A stretch of DNA of 64,000 nt. Source: Parvularculaceae bacterium. GTDB lineage: Bacteria > Pseudomonadota > Alphaproteobacteria > Caulobacterales > Parvularculaceae. The DNA lies in the NCBI GenBank assembly GCA_021776475.1, contig JAJFFV010000005.1:496001-560000 (forward strand), in the 5' to 3' direction. Below the pieces are notes generated by a model that saw nothing but the letters and a program-made list of their open reading frames with translations, was not told the origin of the DNA and did no database searches. The translations under genes and the position numbers were made by a program. Shown piece after piece: positions 35,543-44,413 of this stretch; position 1 is the first letter of the stretch, and each line of letters begins with the position of its first letter.

Positions 35543-36334
35543 ATGCAAAATGTTTTTGATACGAGGCTCTATGTTGGCGCTGTTTCTCATCGCCGACTTC
35601 GCCCTGTCTCACACCGTTTTGCCTATAAAATATTCTCGATCCTGATTAATATCGATGAAGCGCCGGACCTTGATCGGTCTTTGCGCTGGTTCACGCACAA
35701 CCGGCTTGGCCTGATCAGCTTCATGGACAAAGACCATGGCCCCAAAGATGGCAGCCCGTTGCGCCCCTGGGTGATAGGAAAACTGCGCGCCGGCGGTTAT
35801 GAATTTGAACCAGGGTCCATAAAACTGCTTTGCTTTCCGCGCTTGTTTGGTTTCGTATTCAATCCCCTGTCAATATGGTATTGTTACGACACGGCAGAAA
35901 AGTTGCGTGCAGTTTTATACGAAGTTCGCAACACATTTGGCGAGTGGCGAGGTTATCTCTTGCCGGTTAATCGGCCCGAAGGCAGCAGCGCGCGCATTGT
36001 CCGGCAAACATGCCGCAAAACATTTTATGTCTCACCGCTCATGGAGATGAATTGCGATTATCATTTCAGCCTTTCTGAACCGGGAGAAACCCTGACCGTT
36101 GGCATTCGTGAAACCCGGGAGGGAGAGCGAATTCTTCTTGCAGCGCAAACGGGAAAATCCGTACCTTTTACGGATAAAAATATTTTCCGAACGTTTTTAA
36201 GTCACCCGTTGATGTATTTCAAAATTGTTGCTGGCATCCATTGGGAAGCCTTCCGTACTTTGGTGAAAGGGGCAAAATTCTATGCCAATCCACAAACCAA
36301 AACCGGTGATGTGACTTATCCGGATCAGCGCTGA
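35543..36334 (+). CDS. DUF1365 family protein
   Basis: A 263-residue DUF1365 protein: LYVGAVSHRRLRPVSHRFAYKIF at the start, LLCFPRLFGFVFNPLSIWYC in the middle and HWEAFRTLVKGAKFY near the end. The family has no firmly established activity but is almost always linked to the flavoprotein family found immediately upstream, 20 bases away, and to fatty-acid methyltransferases. I infer a shared acyl-chain-modifying role. It is cytoplasmic and converges on the cupin-like gene 5 bases later. Confidence 0.85.
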   Translation: MQNVFDTRLYVGAVSHRRLRPVSHRFAYKIFSILINIDEAPDLDRSLRWFTHNRLGLISFMDKDHGPKDGSPLRPWVIGKLRAGGYEFEPGSIKLLCFPRLFGFVFNPLSIWYCYDTAEKLRAVLYEVRNTFGEWRGYLLPVNRPEGSSARIVRQTCRKTFYVSPLMEMNCDYHFSLSEPGETLTVGIRETREGERILLAAQTGKSVPFTDKNIFRTFLSHPLMYFKIVAGIHWEAFRTLVKGAKFYANPQTKTGDVTYPDQR

Positions 36335-36339
36335 ACAGA

Positions 36340-37077
36340 TCAGCCGTATTTAGCCAGCGCTTCTTCAACATTCAGTGTTGGAACGTCGAGCAGACCGCCA
36401 GCAACTGATCTTGCTTCCCTCATATCGAGATTCTGTATCGTCCAGTCGGCATTCGCCACAGCTGGGGCCATGATAAAGTCGAGAGTCCAGGCATCTTCTT
36501 CCGCGATCAACCAGTGAACATTGTGCTTGTCGTCAGATATCGTCGAGAAAGCACCTGGTTGCTCAACCCGATCCACTATTGGCTCAACCAACCAATTTCT
36601 GTCATTCATCTCTATACGGTCATATTGACGCAGATGAAACCGCCCGCCGAGCACCAGATGCGCCGATGCCATACCTGTATGACCATGTGGAATTATGGCT
36701 CTCCCCGCTCCCACAGCAAACAACTTGACGTAAATTGATCGTTCAACACCTTGAGGATCAGGCAGCACGATCTTTGTGGTACTCACCCCTTTTTCAGCAA
36801 AAGGTGTTTTGGCCGCAACGCGTTCGAAATCAATGCTGTTCTTCAATTCCTCGTGGTCGATCAGCTGCGCCAGCCGCGTCATCTCCACTTGCCATTCGGC
36901 CGGGACCAGTCGCCCGGTCCGCATCTCCAGTGCCAGCAGATGGATTTCACGAAGCCAACTTTGTAGATCAGTTTTTCTTGCAGACACGACCGCACCAGCA
37001 CGCATCGCCAGACTTGACAGACCGAGAAAAGCGGCACACGGGCCCAACAGTTTCACAACGTCTCTGCGATCAATCAT
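36340..37077 (-). CDS. Cupin-like protein with Tat-type leader
   Basis: From the ATG at 37077 the protein is 245 residues. The N-terminus DRRDVVKLLGPCAAFLGLSSLA has twin Arg followed by a hydrophobic stretch, so a Tat signal is likely. A cupin-like core shows PHGHTGMASAHLVLGGRFHLRQY (metal-type His residues) and NVHWLIAEEDAWTLDFIM. The layout recalls cysteine-dioxygenase-like or beta-barrel sensor folds; substrate unknown. An earlier GTG at 37083 is also possible. It ends 5 bases from the convergent DUF1365 gene. Confidence 0.6.
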   Translation of the reverse strand: MIDRRDVVKLLGPCAAFLGLSSLAMRAGAVVSARKTDLQSWLREIHLLALEMRTGRLVPAEWQVEMTRLAQLIDHEELKNSIDFERVAAKTPFAEKGVSTTKIVLPDPQGVERSIYVKLFAVGAGRAIIPHGHTGMASAHLVLGGRFHLRQYDRIEMNDRNWLVEPIVDRVEQPGAFSTISDDKHNVHWLIAEEDAWTLDFIMAPAVANADWTIQNLDMREARSVAGGLLDVPTLNVEEALAKYG

Positions 37078-37208
37078 TCTCACCGTCCATTTCCATTGAA
37101 GGGTGTCATGGGTAAGTTTGATCGGTTACGTGCCGAAAGTCCATTGCCGGTAGCTTTTCGGGCAAGAACTACCGAACGCGCTGTAAATTTCCTTTGACGG
37201 CGACATCC

Positions 37209-38555
37209 TCACCCGGCAAGCGCCACATTGTCAGGTCCGTCTCCTTTGTCCTTCCTGGCATTCCTTAACAGGCAGGCACTGATCCGTGTTCTGACATATT
37301 CAGAAGAAAATGGTAAAAGAAGCCAGCCCGTAACACCGACTTTGTAAAGAGACGAATCTTCTTTTTCACCGACGACCAGAATGGGTGTCTTTTTCAAGAC
37401 CGCATCTTTGCTTTTTCGGACTTTCCTGCAGATCTCATTCACATTAATATCGTGTGCGCCGTATTCAAGGATCAACAATGAGGGTGGGGCTTTTTTGACC
37501 ACCGCAAAAAGCTCCTTTTGGTCTGAAAAAACCTTGACCTTCAACCCGTCCGTCGCCAATGCATCTGAAATCGCGACAACTTCATCAGCCTCTCCACCGA
37601 GGTAAATCAGTGTGGCCTCGGCGTGTAGGACAGGCACCTGATCCGCCCTCTTCCAGCCGCTGGGGATGGTACGCGAGCGAGTGAGGCGTTTTGGCAAATC
37701 TATGCGCTGGCCATCACCAGCAGCAATGACGTTCAAATTATCTCCGGGCTTGAGAACCCGCTGCTTGGCGTCCGATGTCATCCGGTCGATATCGTCGTCG
37801 ACATGGACCGGGTCATGGTGTGTCAACGCCAGCTGCCGAACGTCAGCGTATTTGCTGACCCGTGCTGCATAATCCGCGGTGCTGTGCCCCCAACCGATCC
37901 TTTGGTCAAACTCTTCAGGCGTGTATTGCGCATCATGGATGACCAGATCTGATTCGGACAAAAATTCGGCATGATCCAGGTCACCGCCGGTTATCGGCTG
38001 ATCACAACAGGCCAGCTCCCGTGAGTGCGGCTCATGGTCACATGCATAGACAACGGAAGCACCGTCGACCTCCAGACGGTACGAAAGCGTCAATGCCGGG
38101 TGATTGAGATAGCGGGCCCGAACAACAATCCCATCGATTTCAAAATACCCTTCCACCAGTTCATGAAATCTGATCGTCGCCCCAAGCTGTTCCAGGCCGA
38201 TAGGGAAGTAGGTGTATTGCATCTGACCCGACAAAGCTTCGCGGAATGACGTGCCAAGACCCTGTGGGCCGTAAATATCCCATTCCATACCCGGCACAAA
38301 CAGCGGCGCAAAGAAAGGGAAACCCTGGATGTGATCCCAGTGGGTGTGGCTGATCAGCATATGCCCGCGCTTGGGCATATCACCTGACTTCATCAGTTCC
38401 TGGCCAAAAGCATGCGCGCCAGAACCGCAATCAATCATGACAAGGGTGCCCCGATCTGAGCGCACCTCAACGCAAGATGTATTGCCGCCATACCGTATAG
38501 TGCCCGGACCCGACTTGGGCAGGGAGCCACGTGTGCCCCAGAACTTCACATGCAT
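37209..38555 (-). CDS. MBL-fold hydrolase fused to a degenerate receiver domain
   Basis: A 448-residue protein. The N-terminal metallo-beta-lactamase fold (residues 1-275) has WGTRGSLP at the start, the metal motif SHTHWDHIQG (His 70, 72, Asp 74, His 75), YACDHEPHS and LALTHHDPVH. The linker is followed by a receiver-like fold (about 310-435). Its phospho-acceptor position reads LLILEYG, Glu in place of Asp, and the usual Lys before PF is Leu (LLLPFSS), so it cannot work as a classical receiver. Such MBL proteins are often placed near cyclic-nucleotide or signalling genes. The gene stands alone here. Confidence 0.75.
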   Translation of the reverse strand: MHVKFWGTRGSLPKSGPGTIRYGGNTSCVEVRSDRGTLVMIDCGSGAHAFGQELMKSGDMPKRGHMLISHTHWDHIQGFPFFAPLFVPGMEWDIYGPQGLGTSFREALSGQMQYTYFPIGLEQLGATIRFHELVEGYFEIDGIVVRARYLNHPALTLSYRLEVDGASVVYACDHEPHSRELACCDQPITGGDLDHAEFLSESDLVIHDAQYTPEEFDQRIGWGHSTADYAARVSKYADVRQLALTHHDPVHVDDDIDRMTSDAKQRVLKPGDNLNVIAAGDGQRIDLPKRLTRSRTIPSGWKRADQVPVLHAEATLIYLGGEADEVVAISDALATDGLKVKVFSDQKELFAVVKKAPPSLLILEYGAHDINVNEICRKVRKSKDAVLKKTPILVVGEKEDSSLYKVGVTGWLLLPFSSEYVRTRISACLLRNARKDKGDGPDNVALAG

Positions 38556-38725
38556 ACTCGAACTTTCTCTGAATGCAGGATATTGCCTCCGGACAACCGA
38601 AGCCTGCTCGCCGTTCTTCTCACCCTGTTTCAGAGACTATGCCAGGATCGTACACATCAAGGTGATCTAGGTCACAGTTTGCAGCGACGGGGGTAGTTGT
38701 TTTAACCTATCACATTGTTGATTTG

Positions 38726-39169
38726 TCAGCCGTTATTCAACCCGGCAGAAACGCGATTGCGGATCAGTCGAACGAAATAACCGATGATCGGAATACGGGC
38801 ATAAATGCGCTCACCGGAATCCCAGTAGTCGAGATGCGACGTGATGAGGCCTGCTTCATTGGCCCGGACTTCACTTAAGCCCGTAATAGTTTCAAGAGGT
38901 CCGTCCAGTTTCATCCGGAAGCAAAAATCCCATTTTATGATTGCGCCTTCGTTGGACCAGAATGTTTCAAGAATCTTGAAACTCATATCGAAAAGCTTTT
39001 CATAACTTTCCTCCATAATAGCGACGAAATGATCCGCACTGCGCACATCGTTAAATGGATCCCGAAAATGAATATCGGGGGTGCAATAGTTTGTAAGATC
39101 GGCAATCGTTTCGTGATTGCTCGCGCGCAGAAAATCTAGATAGTTAGTAATGCCATCCTTAATCGTCAT
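38726..39169 (-). CDS. NTF2/SnoaL-like domain protein
   Basis: From the ATG at 39169, with AAAGGAA just ahead, the protein is 147 residues. It is a single NTF2-like fold: YLDFLRASNHETIADL at the N-terminus, YCTPDIHFRDPFNDVRSADHF, and a strand end with TSHLDYWDSGERIY. Such folds bind or isomerise small hydrophobic molecules. In alphaproteobacteria this group (ending IPIIGYFVRLIRNRVS) accompanies SDR and fatty-acid-modifying genes. The gene starts 6 bases after the upstream SDR stop. Confidence 0.75.
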   Translation of the reverse strand: MTIKDGITNYLDFLRASNHETIADLTNYCTPDIHFRDPFNDVRSADHFVAIMEESYEKLFDMSFKILETFWSNEGAIIKWDFCFRMKLDGPLETITGLSEVRANEAGLITSHLDYWDSGERIYARIPIIGYFVRLIRNRVSAGLNNG

Positions 39170-39174
39170 TTCCT

Positions 39175-39951
39175 TTAATCCTTGTCTTCCGGGATCATTC
39201 TTCTGGTAATCGCAAACGCCATTGGCGCCGGCAACAACCCAATAAACTTGAAAATCAAACCCATTTGCCACGGAAAGACGATTTCAAAGCGTCGTGACAT
39301 CAGTCCCTTGTAAAAGGCCTTTGCTGCATCTTCGGGTTCCATAAGGAAAGGCATCTCGAATTCATTTTTGTCGGTAAGGGGTGTGCGAACAAAACCGGGA
39401 CAGATTAGCTGGATCTGGATGTTCGCCAGATCGAGTTCAGGCTTCAAAGCCTCTGTCATATTGATAAGACCAGCTTTGGTCATCCCGTAGGCAGCAGATG
39501 TCGGTAACCCCCGGTATCCGGCAACCGATGCCACAACGGCAATCTGCCCTGCCTGACGGGCATACATCCCCGGTAGCAATTGCTCAATACAATTAACGGT
39601 ACCCATCAGGTTAATATTTGTCAGTGTACGGAAGGCGTACGCCGAAAAATCTTTCGCGCGCATGGCCTGATGTGTCCCGGCATTAAGAACAGCCAGTTCT
39701 ATTGAACCAAGCGTGGCCTCAATTCCCGAGACAATTTCGGCAACGTTATCCGGGTCAGTAATGTCGCACGGAAAAGCATGAACGGTGCCGGTCCAGCCCT
39801 TTGATTCTAAGGCAAAATCATCAAGATCAGCGCGTGACCGGGCCGAGGCAGCAACTTGCCAGCCTTCTTTTGCCATGTGTGCTGCAAGCGCCCGGCCAAT
39901 ACCATAACTTGCGCCGGTCACCCAGGCGATCCTGTGTGGATATCTGGCCAT
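39175..39951 (-). CDS. Short-chain dehydrogenase/reductase
   Basis: A 258-residue classical SDR. Cofactor motif WVTGASYGIGRALA (residues 10-23), LNAGTHQAMRA, the catalytic Ser in VVASVAGYRGLP, the Y-x-x-x-K in SAAYGMTKAG, and CPGFVRTPLTDKNEF. The C-terminal extension with KFIGLLPAPMAFAI is hydrophobic and may touch the membrane. It probably acts on a lipid or ketone substrate. It sits between the DUF6134 and NTF2-like genes with 4- and 6-base gaps, a tight operon. Confidence 0.88.
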   Translation of the reverse strand: MARYPHRIAWVTGASYGIGRALAAHMAKEGWQVAASARSRADLDDFALESKGWTGTVHAFPCDITDPDNVAEIVSGIEATLGSIELAVLNAGTHQAMRAKDFSAYAFRTLTNINLMGTVNCIEQLLPGMYARQAGQIAVVASVAGYRGLPTSAAYGMTKAGLINMTEALKPELDLANIQIQLICPGFVRTPLTDKNEFEMPFLMEPEDAAKAFYKGLMSRRFEIVFPWQMGLIFKFIGLLPAPMAFAITRRMIPEDKD

Positions 39952-39954
39952 GTG

Positions 39955-40629
39955 TCAGCTTTCAGTATCGAATGGTAGGTATTCGATCAGTGCACCATTG
40001 TTGTCAAATGCCATACGCGTGAGGCGGTATGCATCATACCAAAGATCAATTGTCAGATCGCCCGTCAGAGCATATTTCTGACCAGAGTTATCTGCGTCAT
40101 AAACCGGATCAGCCGTCTGGTAGGTGAACATCAGCCCACGCTGGGTGTCGAGCATCGCCGTTCGAGCAACTGTCTCTTTGTTCCAGTAGGTGCTGGTAAG
40201 GATATCCGCCGGTACCACAACTTCCCCCTCAAGACCACGTACCTGAAATCCGTCGGTTGTTTGTGTGCCAGAAACCTTGAACTCTCTGCTATTTTCATTG
40301 GTCTTGGTTTCGATTGACACGAGCTGGCCGGCTTTCCAGATCTCCTCATTCTCGTGTGTGTAACGATAAACCGGGAGCGGTCCGAGATTGACTTGCAGAT
40401 CAATGCGCACATTAACCTGAAAGCCATCTTCCAGCGCCGTGACCATAATCCTGTGCTCGCCGATTTTTCGGCCATTTCGCAAAACCTCGAAGGCATAATT
40501 TGACGGTACTCTAAGGTCGCTGGCCTGCCGCTCAGGATCGTCATCCGCTGCCCCTGCTGGCGCTGTCTGCAACGCCAAGAGCCAAAAGACAATTGCCCTG
40601 AGCAGCTGTTTTGGTGAGAAAATCCGCAA
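39955..40629 (-). CDS. Exported DUF6134 family protein, TTG start
   Basis: A 224-residue protein with a signal peptide (LLRAIVFWLLALQTAPAGAA). The mature part has YAFEVLRNGRKIGEHRI, VNVRIDLQVNLGPLPVYRY and TIDLWYDAYRL, which fits DUF6134, a beta-rich periplasmic family. No ATG is available near the N-terminus. The TTG at 40629 is preceded by GGGGGAG with 8 bases of spacing, so a TTG start is well supported. It is the first gene of an operon with the SDR and NTF2-like genes. Function unknown. Confidence 0.75.
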   Translation of the reverse strand: MRIFSPKQLLRAIVFWLLALQTAPAGAADDDPERQASDLRVPSNYAFEVLRNGRKIGEHRIMVTALEDGFQVNVRIDLQVNLGPLPVYRYTHENEEIWKAGQLVSIETKTNENSREFKVSGTQTTDGFQVRGLEGEVVVPADILTSTYWNKETVARTAMLDTQRGLMFTYQTADPVYDADNSGQKYALTGDLTIDLWYDAYRLTRMAFDNNGALIEYLPFDTES

Positions 40630-40679
40630 TCTTTTTACTCCCCCATTGCCAACCGCCTTAAAACGACTATCAACAGGCC

Positions 40680-41912
40680 ATGCCTGATTTGAAATCCTAT
40701 CTGAGCCCGCTGGATAATGCTACCGAGCGCATGGTTGATCGCACAATGACCTGGTGCGCGGTTAACAGCGGCACCGATAATATCGCGGGCCTGGAGAAGA
40801 CCGCCGCGATGATTGTGCCCGAATTCAAGAAAATCGGTCTGAAGGCCGTGGCGTTGCCGCCGGCCCCGGTTACCCATGTAAACGACAATGGCGACATCAT
40901 CGAGATACCACGCGGCGGCACGTATGTTTTGAGTAACAGACCGGAAGCTAACCGCCGCATTCTTCTGACCGGCCATTTGGACACGGTCTTTCCGATTGAC
41001 GATGCCTTCCAGAAAATTGTTCGGCGCGATGACGGGACGCTGCACGGCCCCGGATGCGCTGACATGAAAGGTGGTATCTGCGTGATGCTGGAGGCAATCA
41101 GTGCCTTTGAGCAAAGCCCGCACGCTGAACATGTCGGCATTGATGTGGTCCTCAACTGTGACGAAGAAACCGGCTCGCATGCATCAGCATCGGTGCTTGT
41201 AGACAAAGCCCGATCAGCCGATATCGGCATGGTTTTCGAACCCGCCTTACCCGACGGCACACTTGCCGGGGCACGCGCCGGTAGCGGCCACTACACGTTC
41301 ACAATAAAAGGTCTAGCAGCACACGCAGGGCGCGAGTTCGACAAAGGCCGCAATGCCATCGTCGGGGCCGCCAATGTGATCAATGCGATCAATGCATTAA
41401 ATGGCCAGCGGAAAGATACGACCCTTAATCTCGGCGTCATCACCGGCGGGGTTGCAACCAATGTGGTGCCGGCAACCTGTGTTGTGCGGATGAACTCCCG
41501 AGGACGCTCACCCGAAGACCTCAAATGGGTTGACGATCAGGTGAAGGCTGTTATCGGCAGTGGTGGATTTGGTGACGATATCGAGGTTTCTGTGCATGGT
41601 GGTATCCACCGCCCGGTCAAAAATAATAGCGGCGGCACTTTGGCACTTTTCGAAATTGTGAAATCTGCCGGGACTGAACTCGGCATGGCCATCGGCTGGC
41701 AGGCAACCGGCGGTTGCTGTGACGGCAATAATCTCGCCGCCGCCGGGCTTCCCAACGTCGACACCCTCGGCGTTTGCGGCGGCGCGATCCATTCACCTGA
41801 TGAGTTTGCGCTGATTGAAAGCTTCACAGAGCGAGCGAGGCTGGCGAGCCTCGTTATGCTTCTCCTGGCTTCGGGTGAATACGCATGGCCCGAAAGAATG
41901 AAAGATCAATAG
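40680..41912 (+). CDS. M20-family hydrolase in the arginine succinylase operon
   Basis: A 410-residue zinc hydrolase of the M20 (CPG2/ArgE-like) family. Metal-ligand blocks are TGHLDTVFP, GPGCADMKGG, NCDEETGSHAS (general base Glu) and the late GGAIHSPDEF. The dimerisation domain shows GLAAHAGREFDKGRNAI and NVVPATCVVRMNSRG. It heads an operon with astA, 12 bases upstream of it. No astE (M14-like succinylglutamate desuccinylase) is in the window, so the M20 enzyme may remove succinate from N-succinylglutamate. That is inference; the fold suits hydrolysis of N-acyl amino acids. Confidence 0.82.
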   Translation: MPDLKSYLSPLDNATERMVDRTMTWCAVNSGTDNIAGLEKTAAMIVPEFKKIGLKAVALPPAPVTHVNDNGDIIEIPRGGTYVLSNRPEANRRILLTGHLDTVFPIDDAFQKIVRRDDGTLHGPGCADMKGGICVMLEAISAFEQSPHAEHVGIDVVLNCDEETGSHASASVLVDKARSADIGMVFEPALPDGTLAGARAGSGHYTFTIKGLAAHAGREFDKGRNAIVGAANVINAINALNGQRKDTTLNLGVITGGVATNVVPATCVVRMNSRGRSPEDLKWVDDQVKAVIGSGGFGDDIEVSVHGGIHRPVKNNSGGTLALFEIVKSAGTELGMAIGWQATGGCCDGNNLAAAGLPNVDTLGVCGGAIHSPDEFALIESFTERARLASLVMLLLASGEYAWPERMKDQ

Positions 41913-41924
41913 GGTATAACAAGA

Positions 41925-42944
41925 ATGATTCGCGTACGACCTGCACAACAAGATGATATCTCTGACCTGATGGCCCTCGTCGCCAAAGCTGGTCTGGGCA
42001 TGACGACGATGCCGCAATCACAACAGGCAATGCTGAACAGGATTTACCTGTCACAGGAAGCCTTCGCCAGATCAGCGATGCCAACGCATAACGAAACCTT
42101 CTTTCTCGTTCTCGAAGATGATGGCAAAGTGATCGGCACCAGTTGTATCTTTACAAGACTTGGATTTGATCGGCCCTTTTATTCCTACCGCATATCACAT
42201 CTGACCAACCAGTCACCTGAGCTTGATATCAGGGTGGATACAGACGTTGTGTATCTAGTCAATGACTATCATGGGTTTACTGAAATCGGGACGCTGTTTG
42301 TTGACCCGGATTGCCGCGGCGCTGGTGTCGGGCGCCTGTTATCATTCAGCCGGTTCATGCTGATGGCGGCCAATCCTGGTCGTTTTGGCGATAACATCAT
42401 GGCTGAAATCCGTGGCTGGTCAGACTGTGATGAATCGTTTCCTTTCTGGGAGCACGTTGCCAGCAAGTTTTTCGATATGAGTTTTGTCGAAGCGGATAAA
42501 CGCAGTGCCCATGACTTTCGGTTTATCGCGGACCTGATGCCGAAATATCCAATCTACGCGGAACTTCTGCCGTCGGCAGCACAAGAGATATTGGGCAAAC
42601 CGCACGATAATTCCCGACCGGCGATGGAATTACTCATGGCGCAGGGCTTTCGGTACACAAATTTGATTGACATCTTCGACGGCGGGCCGAGCGTCGAGGT
42701 CCATACTGATAATATTGTCATGATCAAGGAAACAGCTGCTAAGAAAGTTGTCGCAGGGATCCCGCCAGCGGGTGGTGAAAAGGCTCTTATCAGTACAGCT
42801 GGCTTGGCGGATTTTAGCTGTATCCAAACTGAAATTAACCTAAGTGAAACCGACAGCGTTTCCCTTGATCCAGAGATGATGGCAGCGTTAGGGGTCAATG
42901 TCGGCGATACCGTTCTTGCTTCACTCCTGAAAGGAAGAAATTAA
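41925..42944 (+). CDS. astA: Arginine N-succinyltransferase
   Basis: A 339-residue AstA, against 344 in E. coli. MIRVRPAQQDDISDLMALVAK at the N-terminus, LFVDPDCRGAGVGRLLSFSR (acyl-CoA contact) and FIADLMPKYPIYAELLP are family hallmarks. It transfers succinyl from succinyl-CoA to arginine, the first step of the AST route. The stop codon overlaps the astD start (TAATG), and the M20 hydrolase precedes it by 12 bases. It is a cytoplasmic GNAT-like enzyme. Confidence 0.93.
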   Translation: MIRVRPAQQDDISDLMALVAKAGLGMTTMPQSQQAMLNRIYLSQEAFARSAMPTHNETFFLVLEDDGKVIGTSCIFTRLGFDRPFYSYRISHLTNQSPELDIRVDTDVVYLVNDYHGFTEIGTLFVDPDCRGAGVGRLLSFSRFMLMAANPGRFGDNIMAEIRGWSDCDESFPFWEHVASKFFDMSFVEADKRSAHDFRFIADLMPKYPIYAELLPSAAQEILGKPHDNSRPAMELLMAQGFRYTNLIDIFDGGPSVEVHTDNIVMIKETAAKKVVAGIPPAGGEKALISTAGLADFSCIQTEINLSETDSVSLDPEMMAALGVNVGDTVLASLLKGRN

Positions 42945-44413
42945 TGTCGATGGGCCAACTTTTCATTAACGGCAGCTGGCGCAGGGGCGATGGCGAACCC
43001 TTTCAATCTTATGCACCAGCGACAGGCGATGAGCTTTGGACGGGTAATGGGGCCAGCACAGCTAACGCCGATGACGCCATTGCGGCGGCCACTGCGGCGT
43101 TTGAAAAATGGCGCAAAAGAGCCCTCGCTGACCGTCTGTCTGGCATCCAGAAATTCATCGATCTCCTCAAATCCAACAAGCACGCCATCGCCCTCGCCAT
43201 CGCCCGCGAGACCGGAAAACCTCTGTGGGACGCGACAACGGAAGTGGTCGCGATGGTCGGAAAGGCGGATATTTCGGTCAAGGCCTATCAGGAACGAACC
43301 GGAACGAAAGTGGCTGAAGCTTCAGGCGCCGCGATGCGTCTCACCCACCGCCCTCACGGTGTTATGGCGGTTATCGGACCGTTCAATTTTCCCGGGCACC
43401 TGCCCAATGGGCACATCATTCCAGCATTGATCGCGGGCAATACGATTGTTTTCAAACCGAGCGAGATGACCCCTTTCGTCGCTCAGGAAACGATCAACCT
43501 CTGGGACCAGGCTGGATTACCAAAAGGGGTTATCAATCTCATTCAGGGCGACCGAAATGTCGCCGCGTATCTGGTCACACACGAGCAGGTGAAGGGCGTG
43601 CTTTTTACCGGCGGTATTCAAGCCGGAACAGCGATCCATAAAACCCTGGCGGGTCAGCCAGGTAAGATTCTGGCATTAGAGCTTGGCGGCAATAATCCGA
43701 TCATCGCCTGGGATATCGAGGACAAGAGTGCAGCCGCACGGATCACTCTGCGTTCCGTCTATATCACCAGCGGTCAACGCTGTACTTGCGCCAAAAGGCT
43801 GATTATTCAAGACGGCGAAGAGGGCGATGCGATCATCGCTGCCCTCAATTCGCTTCTCGATAAAGTGCGCGTGGGGGCGCCTGAGTCAGATCCGGAACCC
43901 TTTATGGGTCCGCTGATTTCGGCCCGTGCGGCGGACGAGGTCCTAGCCGAACAGCAAGAACTGATTGCAGACGGTGCTGTGAGTGTGCGTGCATCGGAGC
44001 GCCTTGCGTTGGGAGCGGCTTTTCTTAGTCCCGGCATCATTGACGTAACACCGCTCAAGAGCAGACAAGACAAGGAAATTTTCGGACCCTTGCTGCAGGT
44101 AATACGGGTAAAGACTTTTGATGCTGCGTTGAAGGAAGCCAACGATACACGATTCGGTCTGGCCGCCGGGCTCATTTCTGACAGCCAGGCGCTGTTTGAT
44201 CAGTTCATCAACGAAATAAATGCCGGCATCGTCAACTGGAATCGTCAGACAACCGGCGCATCAAGCGCGGCGCCGTTTGGCGGTATCGGCCTTTCCGGGA
44301 ATCACCGACCCGCCGGTTACTACGCGGCAGATTATTCGGCCTGGCCGATGGCAAGCCTGATTGTCGAGGGCAAAGTAACGGACGAAGGTCCGATACCGGG
44401 GGTTGGTGCATGA
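42944..44413 (+). CDS. astD: Succinylglutamate-semialdehyde dehydrogenase
   Basis: A 489-residue NAD-dependent aldehyde dehydrogenase. AstD features are FNFPGHLPNGHIIPAL, the catalytic Glu in LALELGGNNPIIAW, the nucleophilic Cys in YITSGQRCTCAKRL, and the C-terminal ASSAAPFGGIGLSGNHRP. It oxidises succinylglutamate semialdehyde to succinylglutamate. It is coupled to astA (TAATG) and to astB (ATGA overlap). astC (the aminotransferase step) is absent from the window, so another aminotransferase must serve. Confidence 0.93.
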   Translation: MSMGQLFINGSWRRGDGEPFQSYAPATGDELWTGNGASTANADDAIAAATAAFEKWRKRALADRLSGIQKFIDLLKSNKHAIALAIARETGKPLWDATTEVVAMVGKADISVKAYQERTGTKVAEASGAAMRLTHRPHGVMAVIGPFNFPGHLPNGHIIPALIAGNTIVFKPSEMTPFVAQETINLWDQAGLPKGVINLIQGDRNVAAYLVTHEQVKGVLFTGGIQAGTAIHKTLAGQPGKILALELGGNNPIIAWDIEDKSAAARITLRSVYITSGQRCTCAKRLIIQDGEEGDAIIAALNSLLDKVRVGAPESDPEPFMGPLISARAADEVLAEQQELIADGAVSVRASERLALGAAFLSPGIIDVTPLKSRQDKEIFGPLLQVIRVKTFDAALKEANDTRFGLAAGLISDSQALFDQFINEINAGIVNWNRQTTGASSAAPFGGIGLSGNHRPAGYYAADYSAWPMASLIVEGKVTDEGPIPGVGA

